A stretch of 64,000 nt of DNA from Dyadobacter sp. CY356 (GCF_021440195.1 NZ_JAJTSZ010000002.1:124001-188000), one strand, 5' to 3'. Positions 9,430-19,077 are shown, counted from the first letter of the stretch. The notes: a model not told the origin generated them from the letters alone. Translations and numbers: made by a program.

Positions 9430-9501
9430 AAGGTGCGGTGCACCGAAATACTTGTAGGAAATGAAAGATTACCTACAAAAGCATAAGGTGCAGCGCACCG
9501 G
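9430..9501. repeat. REP-like nested palindromic element
   Basis: Two GGTGC-N3-GCACC palindromes (9432-9444 and 9487-9499), each followed by CG and AATA, flank an inner inverted repeat TTGTAGG/CCTACAA (9452-9458 and 9472-9478). The two outer copies are almost identical and also pair with each other. The GC-rich arms stand out against the AT-rich surroundings. It lies between the second M20 gene and the acylase and could stabilise or attenuate the operon mRNA, or be a dispersed REP-type repeat. Confidence 0.6.
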
Positions 9502-9551
9502 AATAATTTCCGCCACAATTTTAAACACCGGAAAATAAACCCACTTTTAAA

Positions 9552-11738
9552 ATGAAAAAAATTACCATATTCACTTTTCTCGCCTTATCATTCAACGTTT
9601 CAGCTCAAAATTTCTCCCCAAAAGAAATAAAGGCTTTGAGAAAGGAAGGACAGCAAATCACCATTGTAAAAGATAAATATGGCGTTCCTCATGTGTACGC
9701 CAAAACTGACGAACAAGCAGTTTTCGGTATGAGTTATGTACAATGCGAAGAATTTTTCGATAAACTGGAATCATCATTGATCAGCAGGCTTGGACGTCAG
9801 GCAGAAGTGGATGGCGAGGCAGCGATTTACAAAGATCTTTGGACAAGAATATACACAGATTCTACACGAGCCAAGGCTTTGTACAAAGAATCGCCGAAAT
9901 GGCTTCAAAAATTGTGTGACGGATTTGCAGCTGGTGTAAACCTTTACCTGATCGCGCATCCTGAAAAAAAGACCAAACTAATAAAACGCGTTGAGCCCTG
10001 GATGTCATTGATGAACAATGTTCCGGCACTGGGTGGCAGCAATATCGATGAGGCAGGTTTTGCTGCGTTTTATTCAAAAAAAACACCAAGGTTTACTTCT
10101 TACATACCCAGTTTTGAACCGGACAATTTTCGTGAGCCGGCAGGATCAAATGGCTGGGCAATAGCACCTACCCGCACGAAAAATAAAAATGCGATGATTT
10201 TGATCAATCCGCACTCGGAATTTTACGGTCGTATTGAAATTCAGGTTACAAGCGAAGAAGGGCTAAACTCCTATGGCGCACCTTTTATTGGTCAATTCAG
10301 CCTTTTTCAGGGTTTTAATGAATATCTTGGGTGGATGCATCCGGTTTCTTTATCTGACGGAAAAGATTTGTATGCCGAAACAGTTGAGCAGAAAGACGGT
10401 AAGTATTTTTATAAATACAACGGTGAAATGAAAGCAGTTGATAGTACTGAAATCACGGTCCCTTATAAAAAAGGGAATGAGATGCTGAGCAGGAAGTTTA
10501 CCGTATACCGCACACATCACGGTCCGGTCGTGTCTGTTCTGAACAAAAAATGGGTAACGCTTAAAACAATTGATGGCAGTATTGATCTGCTTGCTATGCA
10601 TTGGGAAAAGATGAAAGCGAAAAACTTTGATCAGTTTAAAGCATCCATGGATAAACGCGTGATGACTGGAAGTAACGTAATGTATGCCGACAGAGACGGG
10701 AATATCGCTTATTGGCATGGGAACTTTGTTCCAAAAAAGGATCCTTCATTAAACTGGAAACGTCCTGTGGATGGAAGTACGGATGCCACGGAATGGAAAG
10801 GTACTTTCGCATTGGATGAGATTCCTAACTACAAAAACCCGGCGAATGGCTGGCTTCAAAATTGTAATTCTACCGTTTTGTATGCAACCGGTCCATACGA
10901 TTCAACAATGGCGAAAAAGCCGGAATTTATGTTTCCTGACGGACAAACGCCTCGCGCGATGAATGCGGTAAAGTTGCTTGACAAAATCCAGGATGCAACA
11001 ATGGATGACATCATTGCGGCCGCCCATGATACCTATTTACCAAATGCAGCCCGGTTCATACCAAATCTGATCTATTCTTATACCAGTTCAGAAAAGCCTA
11101 TGCCGGAATTGGCCGGTCCGATTGAGGTATTGAAAAAATGGGATTTCAGAACGGATACGAGTTCTATTGCCACTACACTTGCCGTCATGTGGATTGAAAA
11201 AGTGATTGAAATGGATGTTGCCAAACTGGAAAAACCATATACCAACGAAGAAAGATATTCAGTAACAAACGGCGCGGCCGTTTCGACGGACAACCTTACA
11301 GCGCGCCAAATGACAGATGCATTAAAAGATGTTGTTGCAGAGCTGACCAAAGATTTTGGTACCTGGAAAGTTGCCTGGGGAACTATAAACCGCTATCAGA
11401 GAAATCCCGAAGGTGAACTGGGAAGCGATAATAAAAAAAGCTGGCTGCTGCCCGCAACGCCGGGTTACCTGGGTTCCCTGAATGCTTATGTGAGCAAGAA
11501 AAGTCCTGATTCGAAAAACCGATATGGCATTACGGGAAATACCTTTGTCGCGGTAGTAGAATTTGGAAAGGAACTGAAAGCCAAAACAATTTTAACCGGC
11601 GGTTCAAGTTCGGATCCAATGTCACCGCACTTTACCGATCAGGTGGATGGCTATATCAACCATCAATATAAAGACATCTTTTTCTATAAAAAGGACGTCC
11701 TGAAAAACGCAGAAAAAACATATCATCCCGGAGAATAA
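9552..11738 (+). CDS. Secreted penicillin-acylase-family (S45) Ntn hydrolase
   Basis: 728 residues, signal peptide 1-19 (NVSAQ). Typical S45 order: alpha chain (about 25-190, with KDKYGVPHVYAKT and FGMSYVQCEE), then the autocleavage site PAGSNGWAIAP with the nucleophile Ser199 that becomes the N-terminus of the beta chain, followed by INPHSEFYG and the long beta chain. The family hydrolyses amide bonds of acylated amines such as penicillins, acyl-homoserine lactones or cyclic-lipopeptide side chains; which one cannot be told from sequence. In this locus a role in deacylating peptides or amino acids is most economical. It is followed by a strong terminator at 11744-11774 that closes the first half of the locus. 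Confidence 0.88.
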   Translation: MKKITIFTFLALSFNVSAQNFSPKEIKALRKEGQQITIVKDKYGVPHVYAKTDEQAVFGMSYVQCEEFFDKLESSLISRLGRQAEVDGEAAIYKDLWTRIYTDSTRAKALYKESPKWLQKLCDGFAAGVNLYLIAHPEKKTKLIKRVEPWMSLMNNVPALGGSNIDEAGFAAFYSKKTPRFTSYIPSFEPDNFREPAGSNGWAIAPTRTKNKNAMILINPHSEFYGRIEIQVTSEEGLNSYGAPFIGQFSLFQGFNEYLGWMHPVSLSDGKDLYAETVEQKDGKYFYKYNGEMKAVDSTEITVPYKKGNEMLSRKFTVYRTHHGPVVSVLNKKWVTLKTIDGSIDLLAMHWEKMKAKNFDQFKASMDKRVMTGSNVMYADRDGNIAYWHGNFVPKKDPSLNWKRPVDGSTDATEWKGTFALDEIPNYKNPANGWLQNCNSTVLYATGPYDSTMAKKPEFMFPDGQTPRAMNAVKLLDKIQDATMDDIIAAAHDTYLPNAARFIPNLIYSYTSSEKPMPELAGPIEVLKKWDFRTDTSSIATTLAVMWIEKVIEMDVAKLEKPYTNEERYSVTNGAAVSTDNLTARQMTDALKDVVAELTKDFGTWKVAWGTINRYQRNPEGELGSDNKKSWLLPATPGYLGSLNAYVSKKSPDSKNRYGITGNTFVAVVEFGKELKAKTILTGGSSSDPMSPHFTDQVDGYINHQYKDIFFYKKDVLKNAEKTYHPGE

Positions 11739-11743
11739 CGAAC

Positions 11744-11774
11744 AAAATCCGTCTGTCAGAAGCAGACGGATTTT
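11744..11774 (+). terminator. Intrinsic terminator after the acylase gene
   Basis: A perfect 12-bp stem (11744-11755 with 11763-11774) around a 7-base loop; the arm AAAATCCGTCTG supplies a T-run at the 3' end. It begins six bases after the acylase stop codon. Confidence 0.8.
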
Positions 11775-11875
11775 CTGGTTTAATTCGGTGATTTATAAAA
11801 ATTAAAACAATGAAAAATCAATCGAACTTTTCTAATCCGCACGGCCGCAGAAAAAGCAGTCTGACGGAGCGAGAC

Positions 11876-11911
11876 ACCGGTCGGACGGCTCTTTTTTGCC
11901 GTCCGACCGGT
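11876..11911. terminator. Strong GC-rich hairpin before tldD
   Basis: A perfect 14-bp stem (ACCGGTCGGACGGC at 11876-11889, partner 11898-11911) with an 8-base T-rich loop, followed by four T. It works equally on either strand. Two terminator-class hairpins within 170 bases separate the acylase from tldD, so tldD probably has its own promoter or the hairpin is a dispersed repeat. Confidence 0.55.
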
Positions 11912-12023
11912 TTTAAAAATTGCTATATCAGCCAGGATTTGGCGTCATGAACAAAATAGAAAACAAGAAAAGCATACATAAACTCTTAACGGTCAAGTAA
12001 CTCATTAAGTAAAACGATTTTTT

Positions 12024-13661
12024 ATGAACAGAAGAAAGTTTGTTCAATTATCCGGGATGGGAGCCGCGTTATTTTCCTCCGGAATGGTACATGGCAAAAT
12101 CATTTCGGCCGAAGAACTGATGATGCCGGGCATGGATGCCACTGCAAAAAAACGACTCGCAGATGTGGCACTCAATGCCGCAAAAAGTAAAGGAGCAACT
12201 TATGCCGATGTCCGTATCGGGCGGTATTTGAGGCAATATTTTTTCACCAAAGAAATGCGGGTTGAAAATATTGTCAATTCAGAATCTTACGGATTAGGAA
12301 TTCGGGTGATCGCAAACGGAACCTGGGGTTTCTGCGCAACGAACGATTTGTCTGTTGATAGCATTGCCAAATGTGCGGCCACTGCTGTTGCCATTGCAAA
12401 AGCCAATTCCGAAATGCAGGAAGAGCCGGTCATTCTTGCTCCGCAAAAAGGCGTAGGAATCCAGACCTGGAAAACACCTATTACTAAAAATGCATTCACA
12501 ATTCCTGTGAAAGAAAAGATTGATCTTTTGATGAAGGTGAACGGTGAAGCCATTAAAAATGGTGCGACTTTCGTGAACTCAAATCTTTTTTTTATTAACG
12601 AACAGAAATATTTTGCTTCAACAGACGGCTCCTATATCGATCAGGATGTGCATCGTATGTGGCCTACTTTCACCGTTACCGCGGTTGATAAAAAAGCCGG
12701 AAAATTTAAAACCCGTGATGCGCTAAGCGCACCGATCGGGATGGGTTATGAATATCTGGACGGGCTTGCTTCGGAAAAAACTTCTATTCTCGGCAAACCC
12801 ACCGTGTATCGTTTTTCCTATGATATGGTGGAAGATGCGATTCTTGCCGCTCATCAGGCTCAGGAAAAGTTGACTGCAAAAACGGTTGTTGCTGGTAAAT
12901 ATGATATGATTCTTGATCCGTCAAATCTGGGTTTAACGATTCATGAATCCGTAGGCCATCCTCTGGAACTCGACCGCGTCTTAGGTTATGAGGCCAATCT
13001 TGCCGGCACCAGTTTCGCAACCATGGAAAAATGGGAATCCAAAACATTCGAGTATGGAAGTAAGATCGTCAATTTTGTTGCTGACAAAACACAGCCGAAC
13101 AGTATGGCCGCGGTTGGATATGATGATGAAGGTGTGCCTTGCAAAAACTGGAATCTGATTAAGGACGGGATTCTTGTGAATTACCAGGCAACGCGTGATC
13201 AGGTTCACATTTTGGGTGAGAAAGAATCGCAGGGTTGCAGTTTTGCCGATAGCTGGGATTCGATACAGTTTCAACGTATGCCAAATGTTTCCTTGCAACC
13301 CGGAAAGGAAAAATATGGTGTCGCGGACATGATAAGGGATACTGAAAAAGGTATTTATATTTTAGGAAGAGGGTCATCTTCAATTGATCAGCAGCGTTAC
13401 AATTTCCAGTTTAGCGGACAATTGTTTTATGAAATTAAAAACGGCGAGATCGTCGGCATGCTTGATAATGCGGCTTATCAATCCAATTCACAAGAATTTT
13501 GGAATTCATGTGCAAAGATCTGCGATAAGGACGATTACCGTTTGTTCGGTACTTTGTTTGACGGAAAGGGGCAGCCTGGGCAATCGAGCGCGGTGTCTCA
13601 TGGATGTTCAACTTCGCGGTTCAATGGCGTGAATGTGATCAATACAGGGCGCAAAATATAA
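12024..13661 (+). CDS. tldD: TldD-family metallopeptidase with Tat-type signal
   Basis: 545 residues, about 60 longer than the usual cytosolic TldD. The extra N-terminus reads MNRRKFVQLSG followed by a hydrophobic stretch, a good twin-arginine signal. The zinc motif HESVGH is at 307-312, in the context LTIHESVGHPLELD diagnostic of TldD, and the C-terminus has the HGCSTSRFNGVN segment. TldD works as a heterodimer with TldE/PmbA to degrade unfolded peptides and to mature microcin B17 and other RiPPs. The partner is encoded 109 bases downstream. Export of the complex, rather than a cytosolic role, would fit the neighbouring secreted peptidases. Confidence 0.9.
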   Translation: MNRRKFVQLSGMGAALFSSGMVHGKIISAEELMMPGMDATAKKRLADVALNAAKSKGATYADVRIGRYLRQYFFTKEMRVENIVNSESYGLGIRVIANGTWGFCATNDLSVDSIAKCAATAVAIAKANSEMQEEPVILAPQKGVGIQTWKTPITKNAFTIPVKEKIDLLMKVNGEAIKNGATFVNSNLFFINEQKYFASTDGSYIDQDVHRMWPTFTVTAVDKKAGKFKTRDALSAPIGMGYEYLDGLASEKTSILGKPTVYRFSYDMVEDAILAAHQAQEKLTAKTVVAGKYDMILDPSNLGLTIHESVGHPLELDRVLGYEANLAGTSFATMEKWESKTFEYGSKIVNFVADKTQPNSMAAVGYDDEGVPCKNWNLIKDGILVNYQATRDQVHILGEKESQGCSFADSWDSIQFQRMPNVSLQPGKEKYGVADMIRDTEKGIYILGRGSSSIDQQRYNFQFSGQLFYEIKNGEIVGMLDNAAYQSNSQEFWNSCAKICDKDDYRLFGTLFDGKGQPGQSSAVSHGCSTSRFNGVNVINTGRKI

Positions 13662-13770
13662 TCTTGATTTTCTTGATTTGATGATTAGTTCAGGATTTTT
13701 TTTGATTGTGTTTTTGGCTGATTGAAAGGTTAAGAGGGCTTTTTGTAAAATATTAAATGGATGATCCCGC

Positions 13771-15087
13771 ATGGAGATTTTAACAAAAGAAGAAGCAAAA
13801 AAAATTATAGATAAGGTTTTGGCATATTCCAAAGCGGATGAAATAAGCGTTGAGCTTTCAGGAAAACGGACAGGCAATATTCGTTTTGCGCGTAATTCTG
13901 TATCAACAAGTGCGGAAACATATAACCTTTCTTTATCGATTTCATCTGTTTTTGGTAAAAAACAGGGTACGTCAACGGTAAATGAATTTGATGATGCGTC
14001 GCTTGAAAAGGCTGTCAGACGCTCCGAAGAGGTGGCGAAACTGGCACCGGAAAATGACGAATACCTGCCAATGCCTGGTCCTCAGAAATATCTTGAGAGT
14101 AAAGGTTTTCTGGATACTACTGCAAAGATCGATCCGGTTCAGCGCGCCAGATTTGCAAAAGATAGTATCATTCCGGTTCGCGAAAATAAACTTACAGGCG
14201 CTGGTTATCTGGAAGATTCAGCAGGTTTTGAAGCACTTGGAAACAGCAAAGGTTTGTTTGCTTATAATAAAAGTACTTCGGTTGATTTTTCGATAACCGT
14301 TCGCACTGCCGATGGTTTAGGTTCCGGATATGGTTCGGGTGATTTTAACGACAGTGCTTTGATGGATACAAAAGTTGCCACCAAAGTTGCCATGCAGAAG
14401 GCAATATCTTCCAGAGGCGCGAAGGCTTTTGAGCCTGGGAAATACACAGTAATTCTGGAACCAACCGCTGCGGGTGAACTGATCTCATTCATGATCCGCG
14501 CCATGGACGCAAGGACGGCGGATGAAGGAAGAAGTTTCCTTAGTAAAAAAGGTGGTGGAACGAGAATAGGAGAGAAGCTGCTGGATGAAAGGGTTACGAT
14601 ATATTCAGATCCTACCGACAAAGATATTCCTGCTAAACCGTTTTCATCCGAAGGACTTCCCCTGGAAAAGGTGGTTTGGTTTGATAAAGGTGTGGTGAAA
14701 AATATGTCATATTCCCGTTATTGGGCACAAAGTAAAGGTGTTGCGCCCATTTTAGCACCGGATGGATTTATCATGGAAGGCGGTACGGCATCCCTGGAAG
14801 ATTTGATCAGGGATACTGAAAAGGGAATCCTCGTGACCCGTTTCTGGTATACCCGCTGGCTTGATCCGCAAACTTTACTCTATACAGGGCTTACACGCGA
14901 TGGTACTTTTTACATCGAAAACGGGCAGATCAAACATCCTGTAAAAAACTTCCGTTTCAACGAAAGTCCCATTATTATGCTCAACAATCTGGAAGCTATG
15001 GGCAAGGCTGTCAGGACCAGAGGTAATATGGTGCCACCATTGAAAATCCGTGACTTTACATTTTCAAGTCTTTCGGATGCAGTATAA
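13771..15087 (+). CDS. pmbA: PmbA/TldE-family partner of TldD
   Basis: 438 residues, starting at the ATG at 13771. It has the PmbA/TldD fold, with an N-terminal domain up to about 180, and the C-terminal sheet, but no HExxxH motif, as expected for the non-catalytic TldE subunit that shapes the active-site channel. Like many PmbA proteins it has the phrases FEPGKYTVILEPTAAGELI and GTASLEDLIRDTEKGI. It carries no signal peptide, unlike the preceding TldD. If the heterodimer acts outside the cytoplasm this subunit would have to be carried along by its Tat-exported partner. The gap to the next gene contains long inverted repeats. Confidence 0.88.
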   Translation: MEILTKEEAKKIIDKVLAYSKADEISVELSGKRTGNIRFARNSVSTSAETYNLSLSISSVFGKKQGTSTVNEFDDASLEKAVRRSEEVAKLAPENDEYLPMPGPQKYLESKGFLDTTAKIDPVQRARFAKDSIIPVRENKLTGAGYLEDSAGFEALGNSKGLFAYNKSTSVDFSITVRTADGLGSGYGSGDFNDSALMDTKVATKVAMQKAISSRGAKAFEPGKYTVILEPTAAGELISFMIRAMDARTADEGRSFLSKKGGGTRIGEKLLDERVTIYSDPTDKDIPAKPFSSEGLPLEKVVWFDKGVVKNMSYSRYWAQSKGVAPILAPDGFIMEGGTASLEDLIRDTEKGILVTRFWYTRWLDPQTLLYTGLTRDGTFYIENGQIKHPVKNFRFNESPIIMLNNLEAMGKAVRTRGNMVPPLKIRDFTFSSLSDAV

Positions 15088-15094
15088 CTTCAGC

Positions 15095-15199
15095 TATCGG
15101 CAGTCGGCTTTCAGTTTTTTGGGTGAAAATATTTTCTTTCCATAAACTAAAAGTTGACTGCCGAAAGCCGAATAATTTAGTTTGAAAGCCGATTGCCGA
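15095..15199. repeat. Inverted-repeat cluster of the cggcagtcggctttc type
   Basis: The 16-base word at 15097-15112 (TCGGCAGTCGGCTTTC) pairs with 15184-15199 with one G-T wobble, and a third related word at 15156-15170 (GACTGCCGAAAGCCG) can pair with it instead. Three related copies in 100 bases form alternative hairpins between pmbA and the M14 gene. Similar low-complexity words are dispersed repeats in some Bacteroidota genomes (from memory, not checked). Confidence 0.55.
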
Positions 15200-15242
15200 C
15201 CTCCAAGTGCCCTAATATGAACTTTATTTTTACAAAACTCCT

Positions 15243-17981
15243 ATGCTAAGAAAACCTATTCTCTTAATCCTATTTCTCATTTCAGCAGGTATATCAGCTT
15301 CCATTGGCCAATCTGTTCCATCTCCAAAAGATCATTTTGGTTTTCAAATCGGGGATGATTACCAGCTTGCCAATTTCACGCAGACAGAAGCTTATTTTAA
15401 AAAACTAGCCGACGCGTCAGACCGTGTTGAGCTCACCAGTATCGGTTTGACTGAGGAAGGGCGAAATCAGTATATGCTGATCATATCTTCTCCTGCAAAT
15501 CTGAAAAATCTTGCGAAGTACAAAGAGATATCTCAGAAACTAGCTCGTGCTGAGGGAATTACCCCGGAACAGGCGAAGGCTTTGGCTGCCGATGGAAAGG
15601 CCGTTGTCTGGATTGATGGCGGTTTACATGCTACGGAAGTTGTTGGTATTCATCAGTTGATTGAAACGGCCTATCAACTGGCAAGTCGCAAGGATGCGGA
15701 AACAAGCCGGATTCTTGACAACGTGATTATTCTAATGACGCATGCCAATCCGGATGGCCAGGAATTGGTCAGCAACTGGTATATGCGCGAAAAGGATCCT
15801 AAAAAGCGGACACTGGAATTTTTGCCAAGATTGTACCAGAAATATATTGGTCACGACAACAACCGTGATTTTTATATGATGCAAATGAAGGAATCGCAGA
15901 ATATGGGTCGTCAGCTTTTTGTTGAATGGCTGCCGCAGGTGATGTACAATCACCATCAGCGCGGCCCTGCCGGATCCGTCCTGGCTGGACCTCCATACCG
16001 CGATCCGTTCAATTATGTATTTGATCCGTTGATGATTACTGGGATTGACGCATTGGGCGCAGCCATGTACAATCGTCTCAATGTTGAAAACAAACCGGGT
16101 TATACGAGATTGACCGGTTCTACTTTTTCAACCTGGTATAACGGAGGTTTGCGTACAACAACGCAGTTTCATAACATGGTCGGTTTGCTGACAGAAATTA
16201 TCGGAGGACCAACGCCGGAAGATATTCCCCTGGTACCAAACCGTTTGATCCCAAACGGTGCCACACCCAACCCGGTAACACCGCAGACCTGGCATTTCAA
16301 ACAATCCATTGATTATTCACTTTCATTGAATTTTTCGGTACTGGATTATGCAGCGCGTAATTATGACGATCTGCTTTTCAATATATACCACATGGGAAAA
16401 AATTCTATTGATCATGGAAATATGGATTACTGGACGCCATATCCGAAAAGAATCGATGCGATAAACGAAGCCATGAAAGCCGGGAAACCCGCTTTAACCG
16501 CAAGTACTGCTGCGCCAGCACCCAAGATTAATTATTACGATCTGATCCTGAAAGATTCCACGCTTCGGGATGCGCGGGGATATATCATTCCTTCTAACCA
16601 AACTGATTTTCCAACGGCAGTAAATTTTCTCAACGCCTTGATCAAAGCCGGAATTCAGGTTCAGAAAGCTTCTGCTGATTTCACAGTTTCGGGAAAGAAA
16701 TATCCCGCCGGCTCTTATATCGTAAAATCGAACCAGGCTTTCCGTCCGCATATTCTGGATATGTTCGAGCCGCAGGATCACCCGAACGATTTTCAGTATG
16801 CCGGCGGTCCTCCGATCCGTCCTTATGATGGTGCCGGATGGACTTTGGCTTATCAAATGGGCGTTCGTTTTGATCGGATTCTAAACAACTTTTCCGGTCC
16901 ATTTGTGACGTTACCTTATGGAGAATTACAGACTGTGAAAACGGTGGTTCCATCCGGTTCTGTGGCTGGTTATGAGCTTAGTCCTGCGGTTAACAATTCT
17001 TTTATTTACATCAATGACCTCCTGGCCGCCGGTCTGGAGGTTTTCCGAATTATGAATGGGAAAGATCAGGGAACATTTTTCGTGCCGGCATCTGCCAAAG
17101 CAAAATCTGTTCTGGAAAAATCTTCTGCCCAGTTAGGGACTTCGGTTAAAACAGTCGGAAAACGTCCAGCTAACCTGACAAAAGTAACTCCTGCGCGTGT
17201 AGCTCTCTGGGATAATTATGGCGGTTCTATGCCATCTGGCTGGGTTCGCTGGATCATGGAACAATATCATTTTCCTGTTCAGCTTGTGTATGCGAAAGAT
17301 ATTGACGCCGGTGATCTTCGTAAAAAATACGATTTAATATTGTTTGTGACCAGAGCAATTCCCGGTATCGGAAATGCCAGACCAGGTGCTGAGGAATATG
17401 TTCGGAAAGAAGCAAAAGAAAAGGAAGTGCCTTCCGAATTTCATAGTCAGATGGGAAGTTTGTCCGTGTCAAAGTCTATTCCTGCTTTGAAAAAATTTAT
17501 GGAAGACGGCGGTTCTGTTTTCACAATAGGAACCAGTACAAGTCTGGCTTATCATATCGGGCTACCTGTTCGAAATGCGTTAATGGAAATGACTGCGGCA
17601 GGAGTGGAGAGGCCTTTACCAAACGACAAATATTTTATTCCTGGAAGTATTTTGCAGGTGGCAGTTGATTCGACCCAGAAGACTACCTGGGGAATGAATG
17701 CAAAAAGCGATGTTTATTTTGATGCAAGTCCGGTATTCAATCTTTCTGCCGAAGCAGTTTCCAAAGGAATGATCAAGCCATTAATGTGGTTTGATACCAA
17801 CAAGCCTCTACGCAGTGGCTGGGCCTGGGGACAGGCTTATTTGCAGGATGGCGTGACGGCGTTTGAAGCCAATGTCGGTAAAGGAAAACTGATTGCTTTC
17901 GGCCCGGAAATCACTTTCCGCGCGCAATCCTATGGTACTTTCAAAGTCTTGTTTAATCAACTATACGCTACTCCTAATTGA
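15243..17981 (+). CDS. Secreted M14-family zinc carboxypeptidase
   Basis: 912 residues with a signal peptide (1-22, SASIGQ). The peptidase M14 domain is at about 30-340: zinc ligands His129 and Glu132 in GGLHATEVVG, His237 or His238 in YNHHQRGP, and the probable catalytic Glu318 in LLTEIIGGP. Beyond it lie about 570 residues of C-terminal accessory sequence including a glutamine-amidotransferase-like or beta-rich region with DNYGGSMPSGWVRW. Family members remove C-terminal residues. The next gene begins two bases after this stop codon, showing tight cotranscription. No transmembrane segment apart from the signal. Confidence 0.88.
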   Translation: MLRKPILLILFLISAGISASIGQSVPSPKDHFGFQIGDDYQLANFTQTEAYFKKLADASDRVELTSIGLTEEGRNQYMLIISSPANLKNLAKYKEISQKLARAEGITPEQAKALAADGKAVVWIDGGLHATEVVGIHQLIETAYQLASRKDAETSRILDNVIILMTHANPDGQELVSNWYMREKDPKKRTLEFLPRLYQKYIGHDNNRDFYMMQMKESQNMGRQLFVEWLPQVMYNHHQRGPAGSVLAGPPYRDPFNYVFDPLMITGIDALGAAMYNRLNVENKPGYTRLTGSTFSTWYNGGLRTTTQFHNMVGLLTEIIGGPTPEDIPLVPNRLIPNGATPNPVTPQTWHFKQSIDYSLSLNFSVLDYAARNYDDLLFNIYHMGKNSIDHGNMDYWTPYPKRIDAINEAMKAGKPALTASTAAPAPKINYYDLILKDSTLRDARGYIIPSNQTDFPTAVNFLNALIKAGIQVQKASADFTVSGKKYPAGSYIVKSNQAFRPHILDMFEPQDHPNDFQYAGGPPIRPYDGAGWTLAYQMGVRFDRILNNFSGPFVTLPYGELQTVKTVVPSGSVAGYELSPAVNNSFIYINDLLAAGLEVFRIMNGKDQGTFFVPASAKAKSVLEKSSAQLGTSVKTVGKRPANLTKVTPARVALWDNYGGSMPSGWVRWIMEQYHFPVQLVYAKDIDAGDLRKKYDLILFVTRAIPGIGNARPGAEEYVRKEAKEKEVPSEFHSQMGSLSVSKSIPALKKFMEDGGSVFTIGTSTSLAYHIGLPVRNALMEMTAAGVERPLPNDKYFIPGSILQVAVDSTQKTTWGMNAKSDVYFDASPVFNLSAEAVSKGMIKPLMWFDTNKPLRSGWAWGQAYLQDGVTAFEANVGKGKLIAFGPEITFRAQSYGTFKVLFNQLYATPN

Positions 17982-17982
17982 T

Positions 17983-19077
17983 ATGATGAAAAAATATTTT
18001 CTTTTCCTGCTCAGCTTTGTGATAAGCCAGGCAGGTTTTGCTCAGGAAAAATCAAAGGCTTCGCTCGAAGAACAAGTGAGTAAAATGGCGAAACAGATTG
18101 AAGCCATGCAACACGATTTCGATCAGGTCACCAAAGGGATTGACGATCTGGATTGGCATAACAAACTAACGGATGTGGCCTTTGTAGACAAAGTGATCAT
18201 CACCGGTCCGCCGCCTGCTGTCGTCAAAAATCCGACGGGACAAGGTGCGAAAAATCCGGTTCGTTTTTCAGCCTATGTCTTCATTCCTTCAAAAATCGAT
18301 ATCAACAAAAAGTATCCGCTTCTTGTGCTTCCGCATGGCGGCGTACATAGCAATTTCACTTCCACTTATGCCCACATTATCCGTGAATTAATTGCGCAGG
18401 AATATGTTGTTGTGGCTGCCGACTATCGTGGTAGCACAGGTTATGGTGCAGGGTTTTACCGGCAAATTGATTACGGCGGACTGGAAGTGGAGGATGTAAA
18501 AAGCAGTCGTGACTATATGATTCAAAACTATGATTTTCTTGACAAAAACCGGGTCGGAATCCTGGGTTGGAGTCATGGCGGGATGATCACACTTTTAAAT
18601 ATTTTTGATCACCCGGAAGATTATGCCGTTGCTTATGCAGGTGTGCCGGTAAGCGACCTTGTTGCGCGGATGGGCTACAAATCACAAAGTTATCGGGACG
18701 CGTATTCGGCTGATTATCATATTGGAAAATCGGCAGATGAAAATGTTGCGGAGTATCGCAAACGCTCTCCGGCCTGGAATGCCGAAAAGCTGAAAACACC
18801 GCTTCTGGTGCATACCAATACCAACGATGAAGATGTCAACTCGCTGGAAGTTGAACATTTGATTAAATCGTTGAAGGCCGAGGGGAAAAAGTTTGAATAT
18901 GAAATTTACAAAGACATTCCCGGCGGACATACTTTTGACCGTATAGACAATTACGGAGCCAAAGAAATCCGGTTTAAGGTTTACAATTTTCTGGCTGGTT
19001 ATCTAAAGCCAAACAGGAAATTCAAGGATGTAAAAGAGCTGATTCAATCCAGTTATTTTCCTCCAAAAAAGGGTTGA
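17983..19077 (+). CDS. Secreted S9-family prolyl-oligopeptidase-like peptidase
   Basis: 364 residues from the ATG at 17983; a longer frame that runs into the M14 gene is rejected because MMKKYF starts a clear signal peptide ending AGFAQ. The alpha/beta-hydrolase catalytic domain has the nucleophile Ser197 in GWSHGG, the acid in NTNDEDVN and the histidine in GGHTFDR. There is no beta-propeller in front, so it is a short S9 form; a coiled-coil-like stretch (about 20-55) takes its place. It probably releases dipeptides or cleaves small peptides in the periplasm. Spacing: one base after the M14 stop, 27 bases before the S12 gene. Confidence 0.85.
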   Translation: MMKKYFLFLLSFVISQAGFAQEKSKASLEEQVSKMAKQIEAMQHDFDQVTKGIDDLDWHNKLTDVAFVDKVIITGPPPAVVKNPTGQGAKNPVRFSAYVFIPSKIDINKKYPLLVLPHGGVHSNFTSTYAHIIRELIAQEYVVVAADYRGSTGYGAGFYRQIDYGGLEVEDVKSSRDYMIQNYDFLDKNRVGILGWSHGGMITLLNIFDHPEDYAVAYAGVPVSDLVARMGYKSQSYRDAYSADYHIGKSADENVAEYRKRSPAWNAEKLKTPLLVHTNTNDEDVNSLEVEHLIKSLKAEGKKFEYEIYKDIPGGHTFDRIDNYGAKEIRFKVYNFLAGYLKPNRKFKDVKELIQSSYFPPKKG

